The notes: a model not told the origin generated them from the sequence alone. DNA of 64,000 bases from Companilactobacillus furfuricola (GCF_003946325.1 NZ_RHNT01000002.1:85851-149850), one strand, 5' to 3'. Positions 42,592-52,901 are shown, counted from the stretch's first letter. A program made the numbers and translations.

Positions 42592-45500
42592 ATGAAGCTG
42601 GAAGATTTCGAAAATATTTATTCTGCCCTTTCTAAAAATGAGTGCGCTGGGAAGCTTGCTTTATTGGATGCTCCTACTGGTAGTGGGAAGAGTTATAATG
42701 TTCGCTTGTTTCTTTGTAGTCAGGCTTTAAAGGAAGAAAAATTTCGTGCATTTTTTGTTACTAACCAAAAGAAAAATATAGATTTTCCTGGATTTATTAA
42801 TGTTTGGGATGATCTTAAGTTGGATGGGCAGTCGTTCGGATTCGAAAATGTTGCTATTTTGCGTTCTTTGCCGGATACCATTGATACTTTATTGAATAAG
42901 CTCGATTTCCCAAATTGCCTCATGTCTACCAAATTGAAAGATGCATTGGCACGGTTGAAGAGTTCTTATGAACTGTATCAACAAATTCAAACAATTAGTC
43001 CGCAGTCTAATCATGGGTGGAATGAACTTAACCAGTATGAATATGAAGTTAGAAGAATTATTGCTAATACTCTTGCGGCTAGATATGGGGTGGATTCCTC
43101 GTTGAAACGGAGTAAGGACTTTGTTAAAAAAATTCAAGATGGAATAAAAGAAGATACGGAAGAAGTTCGTAAGTGGATTTATAATGTGTATCCAACAATT
43201 GATCTAGAGTGCTTTTCCATCATTCTTTGTACCACAGCCAAATTTATTAGCAGTTATAAACCATTTTTCAAATCTAAAGGTTCAACAATTATGTTCAATA
43301 ATTTGTTGAATAAAAGCTTGATTGTTTTCGATGAATTCGATGCAACTAAGAAACAATATCTTGAAAAGACCATTGATGATGCTTTAAAGATCAGTACTGA
43401 TTTAATTGTTCTCTTCAACAGTATCCATGAGGCATTTGAGAAATTACAACAAGGCAATATTCCTAAAACCTTAAGAATCATGCTCGAAAAGCATCCTAGT
43501 TTTAGCAAATTATCTAAAGTCGAAATGCAATTGTTGGATGAATACCATTTGTCATATTTGCATAAAGTTGAGACCCCTGAGAATAAGAATCAAAAACAGA
43601 GCTTCTTGATGCATGGCCCAACTGCCACTTTGGTTAGTGGAAATCAAAAGTTTTATTCACATGAAGATAATGAAAAAAATCAGGTAATTATTGACCACGA
43701 TCCGAAAGATGACCTTCATTTTATTCAGATGTTATATCGAGTCTCAGGGTTTATTCGTAAATTCAATCGCATGATTATTCAAATTGCTGACGAATATCGT
43801 AGTAAAAGAAATCATCATAACAACCCTTTGGATACAGAAATAAATCAAATTGATGCTTGTTTCACTGTATATGACGCTCTCGGATTTGAAAAACAACAAG
43901 CGGAAATGCTGATGAATATTGAGACAGAGGTCCAACGTTATCACAAAAATAAAGACAAACGAAAGACAAAGCCTAATGTTGTTTATCCATTTCAAAGTAT
44001 CGGACTGTTCCTATTTTTCTTTGAAGATTCGGAACAACATGAATTCAAAACTAGGATCAATGCTGCCTTTTTGAATACTACGGCAGAAAACTTTTTACTT
44101 AGTCTCACTGAAAAAGCAATGGTATTAGGATTGTCCGCTACGGCCTTTATTCCTACTGTTTTAGACAACTACGATTTAAAATATCTTAAATCTAAATTGG
44201 ATGATAGACTCATTGACGGTAAAAAATATTTAACTGATGAAACAATTGCAGAATTTAATTTAAATAAGAGATACGAAGAAAATGGAATCAAGGTTCAATC
44301 TAAGTTTATTGATGCTGATGGAAATAATATAACAACTACAGTTAAGGAATTAATCGAAGCTGGTGAATTTATTGAATTTGATCAAGTTGATAAAAGTAAG
44401 ATAGCGGAATTAGACAGTTTGATTGCAGAACGGATCAATATGATTGCCTCTAATAAATCCAAGAAAGATAATCCTGAATATTATAAAAATAGATACGTTT
44501 CGTTGTTTGAAAGCTTCATATATTTTATAAATCGGCCAGACTTAATTTCATTTTTAGGTTTACAATCGAAACTTCCTGATAATTTTGATGAAATGTCTAG
44601 AGAATTAGTAGAACAAGGATTTGATCTGTTAGTTGATGCATTCGCCAAGAATAGTGCAGACAAATTGGAGCTACGTATTATTGCCAAAAATAAAGATTAT
44701 TTAGTTGAAGATCAAATAAAAGACGCTTTGAAATTGCCCGAGCAAGGGAAGAGAGTTTATTTGTTAAGTGCCTATCAATCAATTGGTGTAGGGCAAAATC
44801 TGCAACATGATTTCTGTCAAATCGATGAACCATACGCGGTCAATATTGCTCCTGATAATGCATCAGACAAAGATCCTAGAAATGTGCAGATGGATCTTTC
44901 AGGAATTTATTTGGGCGAAATAACTAATATTTTAACTAATGCGAAACAATACGCATTTAACTTAGAAACAATTAGATATATTATCCAACTTTACTATATG
45001 ATGGATGCAAATGAGATTGATCGGTTTGAACTTTTAGAACAGTTCAGAGCTATTGAAACAAATCAGGTATATAAACCAAAACCTGCAAATGTTAAGAGTG
45101 TCCTCACAAGTCAGATGATGGTGTTGATTCAGGCTTTAGGAAGGATGAACCGAACCTTTAATAAGTCTAAAAGCCCTTTAGTTTTAGCAAATTGCCAACT
45201 TAAGAAGAGGATGACTCATCTAGGCTTAAATGATGTAAATGTCAGTCCTGAATTATCATCTTTGCTTAAGAAAACGTCGAGCAAGTCTGACTTGGACGTG
45301 GAAGAGAAACAATTACTTAATGAAAAATTCAATTTAACTGAATATACCAAATATGATTTGGAAGTTTTACTCAGAAGAATTAGAACAGAGCAAGCAATAG
45401 CTGATCAATATCAATTTGTTAGAGAGAGTTTGCTAAAGTATCCAACTATCGATGAAGATCAATTACTTGAGTTGCAAAACGATCCTGATCATTCAAAACG

Positions 45501-46152
45501 AGGTCTGAAATATTTGCCAAATCCACAATTTGATACCTCATACAAAGTCAAATTGTTAGATATGGCAGGAGAGCAATACAAATTCGGTACAAGTGATGCA
45601 AACATTGAGATTTCTTCGGAAGCTTCACGACTAGATATTCTTTTGAAATATCCAGGGTTAGAAGAATTTTTTAAAGAAAAAGGATATGCCACTAAGTGGA
45701 AACCCAAAGGGTACATAATTAATCCAATTCAATTTAGGAATCTTTATCGAGGAATCCTAGGTGAAGTATGTGGGAAATTTATTTTTGAAGACAGAATTGG
45801 CGTCCAGTTAACCAATATGAAGGATCTAAAAAATAATGAATTATTCGACTATACAGTGGTCGACAATTGCACTGCAATTGATTTTAAAAACTGGGAAAGT
45901 ACCCATCAAGTAGATGAAAGAGAAATAGTAGAGCAAATTAAATCGAAGTTAGAAAAATTGAATCAAAACACAGGTAAAGAATGGAAAGTAATCGTATTGA
46001 ACGTTGTGGGTTCACCAAATGACGAGATTGTTCCTACAAATGATAAATCTATTTTACAAGTGCCAGCTATGTTAGATGATTTAGGAAATTGTTTATTGGA
46101 TGACAAAGCAGTAATTAAAATAAGGAGATTTATTAATGGAGATAACGACTAA
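42592..46152 (+). CDS. SF2 helicase fused to a C-terminal PD-(D/E)xK nuclease, candidate defence protein
   Basis: The product has 1186 residues. Helicase motifs: Walker A APTGSGKS (27-34), Walker B IVFDEFD (Asp247-Glu248), motif III LGLSATAF (Ser515-Thr517), YLLSAYQSIGVGQNL near 725, and motif VI QALGRMNRTF (847-856; Q..GR..R), a layout like DinG/Cas3-type SF2 proteins. The C-terminus has the nuclease pattern GEVCGKFIFE (Glu1058), LFDYTVVD (Asp1086) and AIDFKNW (Asp1097, Lys1099). An insertion of about 200 residues separates the Walker motifs. It likely unwinds and cuts nucleic acid. The next gene overlaps by 17 bp. No HD domain or iron-cysteine cluster is seen, so it is not Cas3 or standard DinG. 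Exact family unrecognised. Confidence 0.75.
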   Translation: MKLEDFENIYSALSKNECAGKLALLDAPTGSGKSYNVRLFLCSQALKEEKFRAFFVTNQKKNIDFPGFINVWDDLKLDGQSFGFENVAILRSLPDTIDTLLNKLDFPNCLMSTKLKDALARLKSSYELYQQIQTISPQSNHGWNELNQYEYEVRRIIANTLAARYGVDSSLKRSKDFVKKIQDGIKEDTEEVRKWIYNVYPTIDLECFSIILCTTAKFISSYKPFFKSKGSTIMFNNLLNKSLIVFDEFDATKKQYLEKTIDDALKISTDLIVLFNSIHEAFEKLQQGNIPKTLRIMLEKHPSFSKLSKVEMQLLDEYHLSYLHKVETPENKNQKQSFLMHGPTATLVSGNQKFYSHEDNEKNQVIIDHDPKDDLHFIQMLYRVSGFIRKFNRMIIQIADEYRSKRNHHNNPLDTEINQIDACFTVYDALGFEKQQAEMLMNIETEVQRYHKNKDKRKTKPNVVYPFQSIGLFLFFFEDSEQHEFKTRINAAFLNTTAENFLLSLTEKAMVLGLSATAFIPTVLDNYDLKYLKSKLDDRLIDGKKYLTDETIAEFNLNKRYEENGIKVQSKFIDADGNNITTTVKELIEAGEFIEFDQVDKSKIAELDSLIAERINMIASNKSKKDNPEYYKNRYVSLFESFIYFINRPDLISFLGLQSKLPDNFDEMSRELVEQGFDLLVDAFAKNSADKLELRIIAKNKDYLVEDQIKDALKLPEQGKRVYLLSAYQSIGVGQNLQHDFCQIDEPYAVNIAPDNASDKDPRNVQMDLSGIYLGEITNILTNAKQYAFNLETIRYIIQLYYMMDANEIDRFELLEQFRAIETNQVYKPKPANVKSVLTSQMMVLIQALGRMNRTFNKSKSPLVLANCQLKKRMTHLGLNDVNVSPELSSLLKKTSSKSDLDVEEKQLLNEKFNLTEYTKYDLEVLLRRIRTEQAIADQYQFVRESLLKYPTIDEDQLLELQNDPDHSKRGLKYLPNPQFDTSYKVKLLDMAGEQYKFGTSDANIEISSEASRLDILLKYPGLEEFFKEKGYATKWKPKGYIINPIQFRNLYRGILGEVCGKFIFEDRIGVQLTNMKDLKNNELFDYTVVDNCTAIDFKNWESTHQVDEREIVEQIKSKLEKLNQNTGKEWKVIVLNVVGSPNDEIVPTNDKSILQVPAMLDDLGNCLLDDKAVIKIRRFINGDND

Positions 46153-48307
46153 TAAGCTTGAATATCAATTTAAGTATGCTGAGTTAAATGAAAAATACAG
46201 TGGCGCTGTTGTGCATGTTCCAGATAAAAATGATTTTACAGAATTTCATAGGTTATTAGAAAACGATGATGTTATATCTTATACATTTATTAAATTTCAG
46301 TATTTCCTGCTGCTGTTAAAGAAAGATTCAACTCTCTGCTATACGTGGGTTGGCAAATTATCATTGGACAGCATCCGATTTTCTCCAAAAGTTTCTCTGC
46401 CCCAGAAAATAACACTTTATAAAAATCACTTCTTCCAATTACTCCTCAATCAACTTACGGATGGGGATGATCTTTTGCCGGCTAAGAATCTAAGTTCAGA
46501 TTTAATTATTACTAAATCAAATTGGATTAAAGATATCGAGAATTTTCCTAAACAAATTTTTGGATTGCAATTCCAAATTGGATGGGATCAAACTCTATCT
46601 TGTAATGTGGTAACGTATACGGCTACATCGAAAACGGATTCTGATTATGATTTCTACGAGTTTGATAATAAGAGAAATATAATTCGGAGAAATATTAGTA
46701 AAACATCCTTAGAACTCTTCGAAAAAAATAATATTTTAAAACGAAATGAAGTCGAATTTATACTTTTAGATGATAAAAGCAACTTTGATGAAAGCAAAAT
46801 TGGGGTAATTTCCAAGGTGATCAAGAATCTTGAAAAACATTTTGGACAATTATTTGAAGGTGGGAAAATTGATTTTGTAAATGAACCAGTGATTCAGTTC
46901 TTTAATGGGAAATTGCCAATGACCTTGCCAGGAAGAAAAGATAACAAACGAACGTGGCACGATTTTTTTGGAGAAACGATCAATATTTATTGTTCCGGTG
47001 AAGATAAAGTGTCGACTAAATTATTTGAAATGGTTTATGACTTATTTATGGAAAGCAAGGAATTGGAAAGTTATGGTTTGAATTTTCAACGTAATTATAA
47101 ATCCGTTGAGGGACTCAACATACAAGTAATAAGAGATGCTCGGAACAATAAAAAAGTTAAAGAAGAGTATGAATTAGGTACTAATAAAAAATGGATCCAG
47201 CATATTACTCCAGATGGCTTGGGGAAACTGAATCGGAAAAATAAAATCCAATTTCATAAAATAGAAGATAAAGATATTTCAACTAATCCAAGTGTTATTA
47301 ATACCTTCGAAAACTTATTCCTGAAAAAACAAATAGCTAAAAAACAAATGATAAATATTGATCCGAAATTGTTGGATATATGTTCTGAGTATACATTTTA
47401 TTATTTTGAGTGGGTGAAAAAAGCTGTCATTAAAGTCACAAAACTGAACATTGATAAAGCAGGACACATGGAATTCAAACAAGAGAATGTCCAGCTTTTT
47501 AAGAATAATGAGGAGACTGAAAGTGAAAAGCTTTGTTTTAACATTTTGTCAAAATTTGGGATTAAAGGCGATGCCAGGTTTACCAAGAGTGTCTGGGGCA
47601 GCATCGAGTATGCAGTTAAGATTGAATCGGATTACATTGCTGTGCGAAATTCTGATAAGCAAGTTTTTCCGAATATGGAATTATTGCCTGAAAAGCAAGC
47701 ACATGCCGATACTAATAAACGATTGAAAATTTGTGAAGTTATATCCAACGTTGCATATTTATCTGAAAACAGCAATGATGCTGAATATCAAAAAACTGCA
47801 GAAGCGATAATTTCAATTTTGGAAGAAAACTTTGACTCAGATCCCGATGGAGTTCGCGTCTCCGTGGGTGAAATCAAATCAAAGCTAAAAGAAAATGAAA
47901 TTAGTTTTAGAAAAAAAGCTGTTAGTAGTATTTGTCGAGATTTAGAGGACAGCTATTCTTATACCTTCAATAATTCATCCAGACAAGTTAAAGAAATAGA
48001 CTTGTTTGTTGGTTTCAGTGGAATGGGATTGGTATCTGAAAATGGGAGATACTATTATTTTGTTGGAAGTACAAACAAAGTTCAGCAAAAAATTACTAGA
48101 GCGACTAGATTGCGACAAATTGTTGCGATTATTGCGGATGATAAAAAAATGACGGAAGAAAAATTAATTGAAGACAATTTTGATAATTTTATGCAACTGA
48201 TGAATGTTGGGTTTGTTAAAATTGGTCAATATACTGTCAAGCCATTCCCAATTAAATACATTCGCGAGTATTGTGATTATCAAAATCGGAAAGCGAATTT
48301 AAAATAA
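46136..48307 (+). CDS. Partner of the helicase-nuclease, unknown family
   Basis: A 723-residue protein translated from within the end of the helicase gene (AAGGAG at 46121-46126). It has no signal peptide or membrane segments and is mixed alpha/beta. Parts that stand out: a beta-rich stretch IFGLQFQIGW at about residues 140-150; the block GLNIQVIRDARNN (Asp334) followed by KWIQHIT (His356, Thr358); a Lys-rich middle; and a C-terminal all-helical/winged-helix-like region (about 540-723). I considered an Argonaute/PIWI-like fold (see findings) because DinG-type helicases pair with PIWI-RE proteins, but no PIWI catalytic or RE signature is clear. Tight coupling shows it acts with the helicase-nuclease. 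Confidence 0.6.
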   Translation: MEITTNKLEYQFKYAELNEKYSGAVVHVPDKNDFTEFHRLLENDDVISYTFIKFQYFLLLLKKDSTLCYTWVGKLSLDSIRFSPKVSLPQKITLYKNHFFQLLLNQLTDGDDLLPAKNLSSDLIITKSNWIKDIENFPKQIFGLQFQIGWDQTLSCNVVTYTATSKTDSDYDFYEFDNKRNIIRRNISKTSLELFEKNNILKRNEVEFILLDDKSNFDESKIGVISKVIKNLEKHFGQLFEGGKIDFVNEPVIQFFNGKLPMTLPGRKDNKRTWHDFFGETINIYCSGEDKVSTKLFEMVYDLFMESKELESYGLNFQRNYKSVEGLNIQVIRDARNNKKVKEEYELGTNKKWIQHITPDGLGKLNRKNKIQFHKIEDKDISTNPSVINTFENLFLKKQIAKKQMINIDPKLLDICSEYTFYYFEWVKKAVIKVTKLNIDKAGHMEFKQENVQLFKNNEETESEKLCFNILSKFGIKGDARFTKSVWGSIEYAVKIESDYIAVRNSDKQVFPNMELLPEKQAHADTNKRLKICEVISNVAYLSENSNDAEYQKTAEAIISILEENFDSDPDGVRVSVGEIKSKLKENEISFRKKAVSSICRDLEDSYSYTFNNSSRQVKEIDLFVGFSGMGLVSENGRYYYFVGSTNKVQQKITRATRLRQIVAIIADDKKMTEEKLIEDNFDNFMQLMNVGFVKIGQYTVKPFPIKYIREYCDYQNRKANLK

Positions 48308-48310
48308 AAG

Positions 48311-48348
48311 AAAAATGGTACGGATTTTTTAATCTGCACCATTTTTTA
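48311..48348 (+). terminator. Terminator after the helicase-nuclease operon
   Basis: AAATGGTACGGATT pairs with AATCTGCACCATTT with a small mismatch, followed by TTT. It closes the two-gene unit. Confidence 0.75.
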
Positions 48349-48441
48349 TTTATCATTCGATAAAATCCCAAGCATCTTTTGGAATCTTTGCTTATAATTA
48401 ATTTATCAGTATTTATTATTTTTTCTATGTGAGGCGATTTC

Positions 48442-50133
48442 ATGATTAAGCGTTTGTGGGGATTGGGGCAGGCTGCTCGTTGGAAAATGTGGATCCAAAT
48501 ATCCGGGCAATGGCTCAGTGAAATGCTAGTGGTAACGATACTTTGGGCTGGGGCGCAATGGTTATTTAGTGACCGAGTTTCGAAAATTTTGTTGAGTTTG
48601 ATTGCGATTCAAATTGTTATTACGGTGGTTTACTTACTGGCTATTAAGTCGATCAATAAGAATGGCTGGGCCGTCGCAGCTAGTCGCGACTTGCAGGATC
48701 AGTATTTGCGAGCTTATTTGAACGATGAAACGACGGCGGATTTTGATGTGATGAAAGTTTTGCAACAGGATCTACGAACCTTGAAGAGCGTAACGATTTT
48801 CTTCGACACGATCATTCCGACTATTTTACAGCTGGTTCTTACGGGGATCGTTGTGATAATTATTGGTTCCTTCATCGATCCATTGTCAGTTTTGATACCA
48901 TTTGCTGGGATTTTGTTGCTCGGCATGGGTATGGGAATGCTGCAAGGTATGGGTGATCGAACTAATTTGCGCTACATTAAGAGTTTTAATCTAATGGGCC
49001 AGCGCTTTTTGGATGACTTTTTAGGGATGTCGACTTTGATCATGAATGGCCGGCAACATCAATATGCCAATGATTTTAAGAAGGATTCTGAGAATTTTCG
49101 GCAAAAAACAATGGGAGTTTTAGTTTATCAACTCCAGTCGTTAACGATCATGGATTTTTGTTTGTATGGTGCGATCGGCTTTTTCTTAATGGCGCAAGGT
49201 CATGCTATTTCTACTGGTACTTTGACCATTAGTCAGGCCATCGGTCTAAGTGCAATTACCGTGATTTGGTTGATTGATTTCCGCAAGTTTGGTTATTTCA
49301 TGCACGTCTTCATGTCGACGTTGCCAAAAATCAAACGGCTCTTTACGATCATCGATGCTGGAAAAACAGCTGACATTGAAGAAAATCCAGCAGATCAGGA
49401 TATTTCGCAAATTAGTTTGAGTGGTCAATTTGGCTACAAAGAACCTTTGGTGGAAATTTCTGATTGGCAGTTGGGACCTGGTCAAATCATTGGTTTAACT
49501 GGCCCTAGCGGCAGCGGAAAAAGTACCATTGCTAAAAATTTGATGAAACAGCTGCGTCCTATCGATGGTCAAATAAAAGTTGACGGCACTACAGATCTAG
49601 ATCAGATCTCAACTACTGATTGGATGAGATCTGTTGCTTATTTAGGACCGAATACCGTCTTATTTGCAGGTACGATTGAAGAAAATCTTCTGCAGACGAA
49701 TACTTCAGCAAATTGGCAAAAAATTTTACAGAGCTTAAATTTATGTCAGTTTGTGACCCAATTGCCAAAAGGCTATCAAACTGAAGTGGGTGAAAATGGT
49801 TCACAACTTTCGCCTGGGCAGCGCCAACAAATTGCCGTTGCAAGGGCAATCTTGAGTGCTAAACAAGTTTATATTTTTGACGAGGTCACTTCTAATATCG
49901 ACCCAGAAAACGCTGATCTGATCTTAGCAGCCATCAAAGAAATTGCCGTGTACAAGATTGTCTTGTTGATCACGCATCGATTGGCTGACCTCCAACAATT
50001 ATCGCAACTTTATTTGATCACCGATAAGAAGCTAGTCAGTGGGGACTTCACCAGTTTGCAAGCGGATGTCCCCGAGTTTAAACAGCTAGTTTCGGCGCAA
50101 CAAAAACTATTGATGGAGGCCGGCTTACAATGA
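48442..50133 (+). CDS. ABC exporter half-transporter, CydD-like
   Basis: This 563-residue protein has six N-terminal membrane helices (about 1-310) and an ATPase domain with Walker A GPSGSGKST (about 355), signature LSPGQRQQ and Walker B IFDEVTS. Together with the next gene, which overlaps by 4 bp, it forms a heterodimeric exporter. The partner looks CydC-like, so a thiol (cysteine/glutathione) exporter needed for cytochrome bd is a reasonable guess, but no cydAB genes are next to it. GTGAGGCGATTTC is the ribosome binding site. Confidence 0.75.
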   Translation: MIKRLWGLGQAARWKMWIQISGQWLSEMLVVTILWAGAQWLFSDRVSKILLSLIAIQIVITVVYLLAIKSINKNGWAVAASRDLQDQYLRAYLNDETTADFDVMKVLQQDLRTLKSVTIFFDTIIPTILQLVLTGIVVIIIGSFIDPLSVLIPFAGILLLGMGMGMLQGMGDRTNLRYIKSFNLMGQRFLDDFLGMSTLIMNGRQHQYANDFKKDSENFRQKTMGVLVYQLQSLTIMDFCLYGAIGFFLMAQGHAISTGTLTISQAIGLSAITVIWLIDFRKFGYFMHVFMSTLPKIKRLFTIIDAGKTADIEENPADQDISQISLSGQFGYKEPLVEISDWQLGPGQIIGLTGPSGSGKSTIAKNLMKQLRPIDGQIKVDGTTDLDQISTTDWMRSVAYLGPNTVLFAGTIEENLLQTNTSANWQKILQSLNLCQFVTQLPKGYQTEVGENGSQLSPGQRQQIAVARAILSAKQVYIFDEVTSNIDPENADLILAAIKEIAVYKIVLLITHRLADLQQLSQLYLITDKKLVSGDFTSLQADVPEFKQLVSAQQKLLMEAGLQ

Positions 50134-51734
50134 AATTATTTACACGATTATTAAAAACTGCCGGCCATCTTAATCTGATATTGCTAGCTAGTATTTTAAT
50201 GGGTACCGTAGCAACTATTTTACAAATGACCTTATTGTGGCAAGGTTTTGACTCACTTTTCCATAATATTTCGTGGCTCTGGTTATGGATCATTTTGTTA
50301 GCGTTGATCGGTGGGATAACACGCTTTTTTGAACAATACCTCGGTCATTTAGCAGCGTTTAAAATCTTGTCCAATATGCGTAACATGGTTTATCAAAAAA
50401 TATTGAAACTAGCACCAGCCAAACTAGACAGCGCTCGTAGCAGTGACGTTTTGAAGTTGCTAGCACAAGATATTGACCAGATCGAAATATTTTACGCTCA
50501 TACTTTGTCACCGATCGTGATCGGATTTTTGACATCGCTGATCTTCGTAATAATTTTCTGGATCGTTCAACCAGTTTTAGGATTAATAGCCTTATTAGCG
50601 TATCTTCTGATCGGGATGGTCTTTCCGATACTCAGTCAGCGACATTTAACCAGTTTGACGAATGATTTGAACACCGCTGATCTAACGGAACAGCGGTTGA
50701 TGTCGGATGCTGTCTTCGGTAAAACAGAATTACAGCAGTATCAAGCTGTCGATCCTTATTTTGAGAAATTGCACTCAGCCAGTCAAGCTTATTGGCAACT
50801 CGACCGCAAGAAGAGTACAGGGCAAATTCGTAATAGCTTGAGCATGCAATTGACCATGGTCGTCGCTTTACTTTTGTTCGTAATTGCAGTCAAATTTTAC
50901 AATTTACCGATGATTTGGGCTTTGATCTTTCCATTTACCTTCAGTCGAGTATTGTCACTCGGCAATTTACCAGGCTCATTGGCAGGAGGACTATTGGCTG
51001 CCAGACACGTCTTTGAACTCCTCGATGAGAAACCAATCATTGAAGACGATGGAAAGAAGCAACTCTCTAATATTGAAGGTTTTGGACTGGAGCAGGTGGA
51101 CTTTGCTTATCCCGAGAGATTAGATGCGCCGATCTTAACTAAGGCAAATATGAAAATATCTCCCGGTGAACGGATCGGTTTGATCGGAGCTAGTGGATCG
51201 GGAAAGAGTACTATTATGAAATTGATCATGCGTTGGTATCAAGCGCAGAGCGGACAAGTTATGATCAATGGAAAAGAAGTCTCTGATTATACATTGGGCC
51301 AACTTCGAAAAAACATTAGTTACGTTCCACAGAATGCGCAAATATTTAACACGAGTATCCGTGAAAATTTAACCTTGCGTGACCAACAAATTACCGATGA
51401 ACAAATCTGGCAAGTCTTAGGTTGGTTGGATTTAACGTCGACTATTAAGGGATTAAAAGAAAAATTAGACACAAAGATATCAGCCGCTGAACCGATATTG
51501 TCAGCTGGTGAAGTTCAACGCTTGGAATTAGCTCGAGCATTAGTACATGAAAGCTCATTATTGATCCTCGATGAACCAACCTCGAATTTAGACGTCATTA
51601 ACGAAGCCTTGATCTTGCGGACTGTTAAAGTTCACTATCAAGGAACAGTCATTGTGGTCACTCATCGGTATAGTACTTTGGCCATTTGTGATCGGGTGTT
51701 GGAACTTAAGGATGGACAACTGATTGAGAAATAG
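50130..51734 (+). CDS. ABC exporter half-transporter, CydC-like
   Basis: This 534-residue protein has six helices and an ATPase domain (Walker A GASGSGKST, signature LSAGEVQRLELARAL, Walker B LILDEPTSNLD). The stretch YLGHLAAFKIL...LAPAKLD and IEIFYAHTLSP is very like CydC proteins. Its signature motif is slightly divergent (LSAGE in place of LSGGQ), common in one half of heterodimers. GGAGG lies 12 bases before the ATG, within the previous gene. Substrate is not provable here. Confidence 0.75.
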   Translation: MKLFTRLLKTAGHLNLILLASILMGTVATILQMTLLWQGFDSLFHNISWLWLWIILLALIGGITRFFEQYLGHLAAFKILSNMRNMVYQKILKLAPAKLDSARSSDVLKLLAQDIDQIEIFYAHTLSPIVIGFLTSLIFVIIFWIVQPVLGLIALLAYLLIGMVFPILSQRHLTSLTNDLNTADLTEQRLMSDAVFGKTELQQYQAVDPYFEKLHSASQAYWQLDRKKSTGQIRNSLSMQLTMVVALLLFVIAVKFYNLPMIWALIFPFTFSRVLSLGNLPGSLAGGLLAARHVFELLDEKPIIEDDGKKQLSNIEGFGLEQVDFAYPERLDAPILTKANMKISPGERIGLIGASGSGKSTIMKLIMRWYQAQSGQVMINGKEVSDYTLGQLRKNISYVPQNAQIFNTSIRENLTLRDQQITDEQIWQVLGWLDLTSTIKGLKEKLDTKISAAEPILSAGEVQRLELARALVHESSLLILDEPTSNLDVINEALILRTVKVHYQGTVIVVTHRYSTLAICDRVLELKDGQLIEK

Positions 51735-51795
51735 AAAATTGAAAAAGGAGTTACATAGAGATTGTTCATGATTGCACTCGACTATGTTTTGAATT

Positions 51796-51835
51796 AAAAA
51801 AGGAGTTCAGAATTTTTTTCTGAACTCCTTTTTTC
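51796..51835. terminator. Bidirectional terminator between the ABC pair and lysR
   Basis: AAAAAAGGAGTTCAGAA pairs perfectly with TTCTGAACTCCTTTTTT; it serves both convergent units. Confidence 0.9.
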
Positions 51836-52740
51836 TACATCTTATTTACAGCTAGATCACGACTTTGTTGTTGAATGAATTTAACAAAACTAGCTATTTC
51901 TGGACGTAAAGTATTTTGTTTGAGGACGGCCATATAAAGGATCCGTTGCCATTTTGGAAAAGATAACGGGATGACTTTCACTGGCATATTTTCCAATATC
52001 GCCATATTGGGAACGATGGCAATTCCAAAATTGTTAGCTACTAGTCCGGCAATGGCTTGATCTTCCTCGACCGAATAAGAGCTGATGGGTTGGCCACCGG
52101 CATCATCAAATAATTTTGTCATGATCGATGCCAATCCACTTTCTTTGGCAAATGTGATCTGTGGATAAGCCAGCGTTTCTTTTAGCGTTACATTAGTTCT
52201 GTTAGCCAGTGGGTGATTTATTGGGGTGATACAGACCATGGTCTGTTCGGCAATGGGAGTAAAATCGATGTCATCATATCCATCTAGTTTTGAACAAAAA
52301 GCGACGTCATATTTTTTCCTACGTAGATCTCTCAGCATCTGTGGGGACATGCCATTGCCAATGCTGAAGTCCAAGTTGATTGTTGGATCATCAGTGAACT
52401 GCAGAAATTGTTGAGCCATCTCTGGCAACCATTTGATTGAGAGATTTCTTAATGAAACTAGTTTGATATCTCTTTTGGGGCTAGATAAATTTTGGATTTG
52501 CGAAATACTTTGATCCAAGGAGTACAAGGTGGCGGAAATGTTGTTGGCAAAAAGTCTTCCTTGTGGAGTCAGCTGAACTCCCCGACCATTTTTTTCAAAG
52601 AGATTCGTCCCGATCTCAGACTCGAGAACGTGAATAGATTTGGTGAGACTCGGCTGGGTGATATGGAGTAATTTGGCAGTTTTGGTGTAGTTTTCTGTAC
52701 GTGATAAGGCTAAAAAGTAGCGTAAATGATTTAGATCCAT
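51835..52740 (-). CDS. LysR family transcriptional regulator
   Basis: This 301-residue protein has the N-terminal helix-turn-helix (NYTKTAKLLHITQPSLTKSI, about 17-36) and a periplasmic-binding-protein-like effector domain. It is divergent from the TIM-barrel/SDR/AroE-like cluster 161 bp away, which it probably activates when an aromatic or hydroaromatic inducer is present. The intergenic region has A/T-rich partial dyads but no clear T-N11-A box. Confidence 0.88.
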   Translation of the reverse strand: MDLNHLRYFLALSRTENYTKTAKLLHITQPSLTKSIHVLESEIGTNLFEKNGRGVQLTPQGRLFANNISATLYSLDQSISQIQNLSSPKRDIKLVSLRNLSIKWLPEMAQQFLQFTDDPTINLDFSIGNGMSPQMLRDLRRKKYDVAFCSKLDGYDDIDFTPIAEQTMVCITPINHPLANRTNVTLKETLAYPQITFAKESGLASIMTKLFDDAGGQPISSYSVEEDQAIAGLVANNFGIAIVPNMAILENMPVKVIPLSFPKWQRILYMAVLKQNTLRPEIASFVKFIQQQSRDLAVNKM

Positions 52741-52901
52741 GAAATGCTTCTTTCAATTTTTATGATGAATTTGTCACAGCAATTATATGGCAATTGATAA
52801 CTTTTAGCTATGTGTCTATTGAATAAAAAGCAATTGGACGCTTGATTTGAAGACAACTACATTGGAATTGAAAGGTTTATTTTGGAAATGGAGGAACTAT
52901 T

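Noticed and set aside
42592..46152. Reading the helicase as Cas3 or as a CRISPR component
   Set aside because: No HD domain, no other cas gene and no repeat-spacer array in the window.
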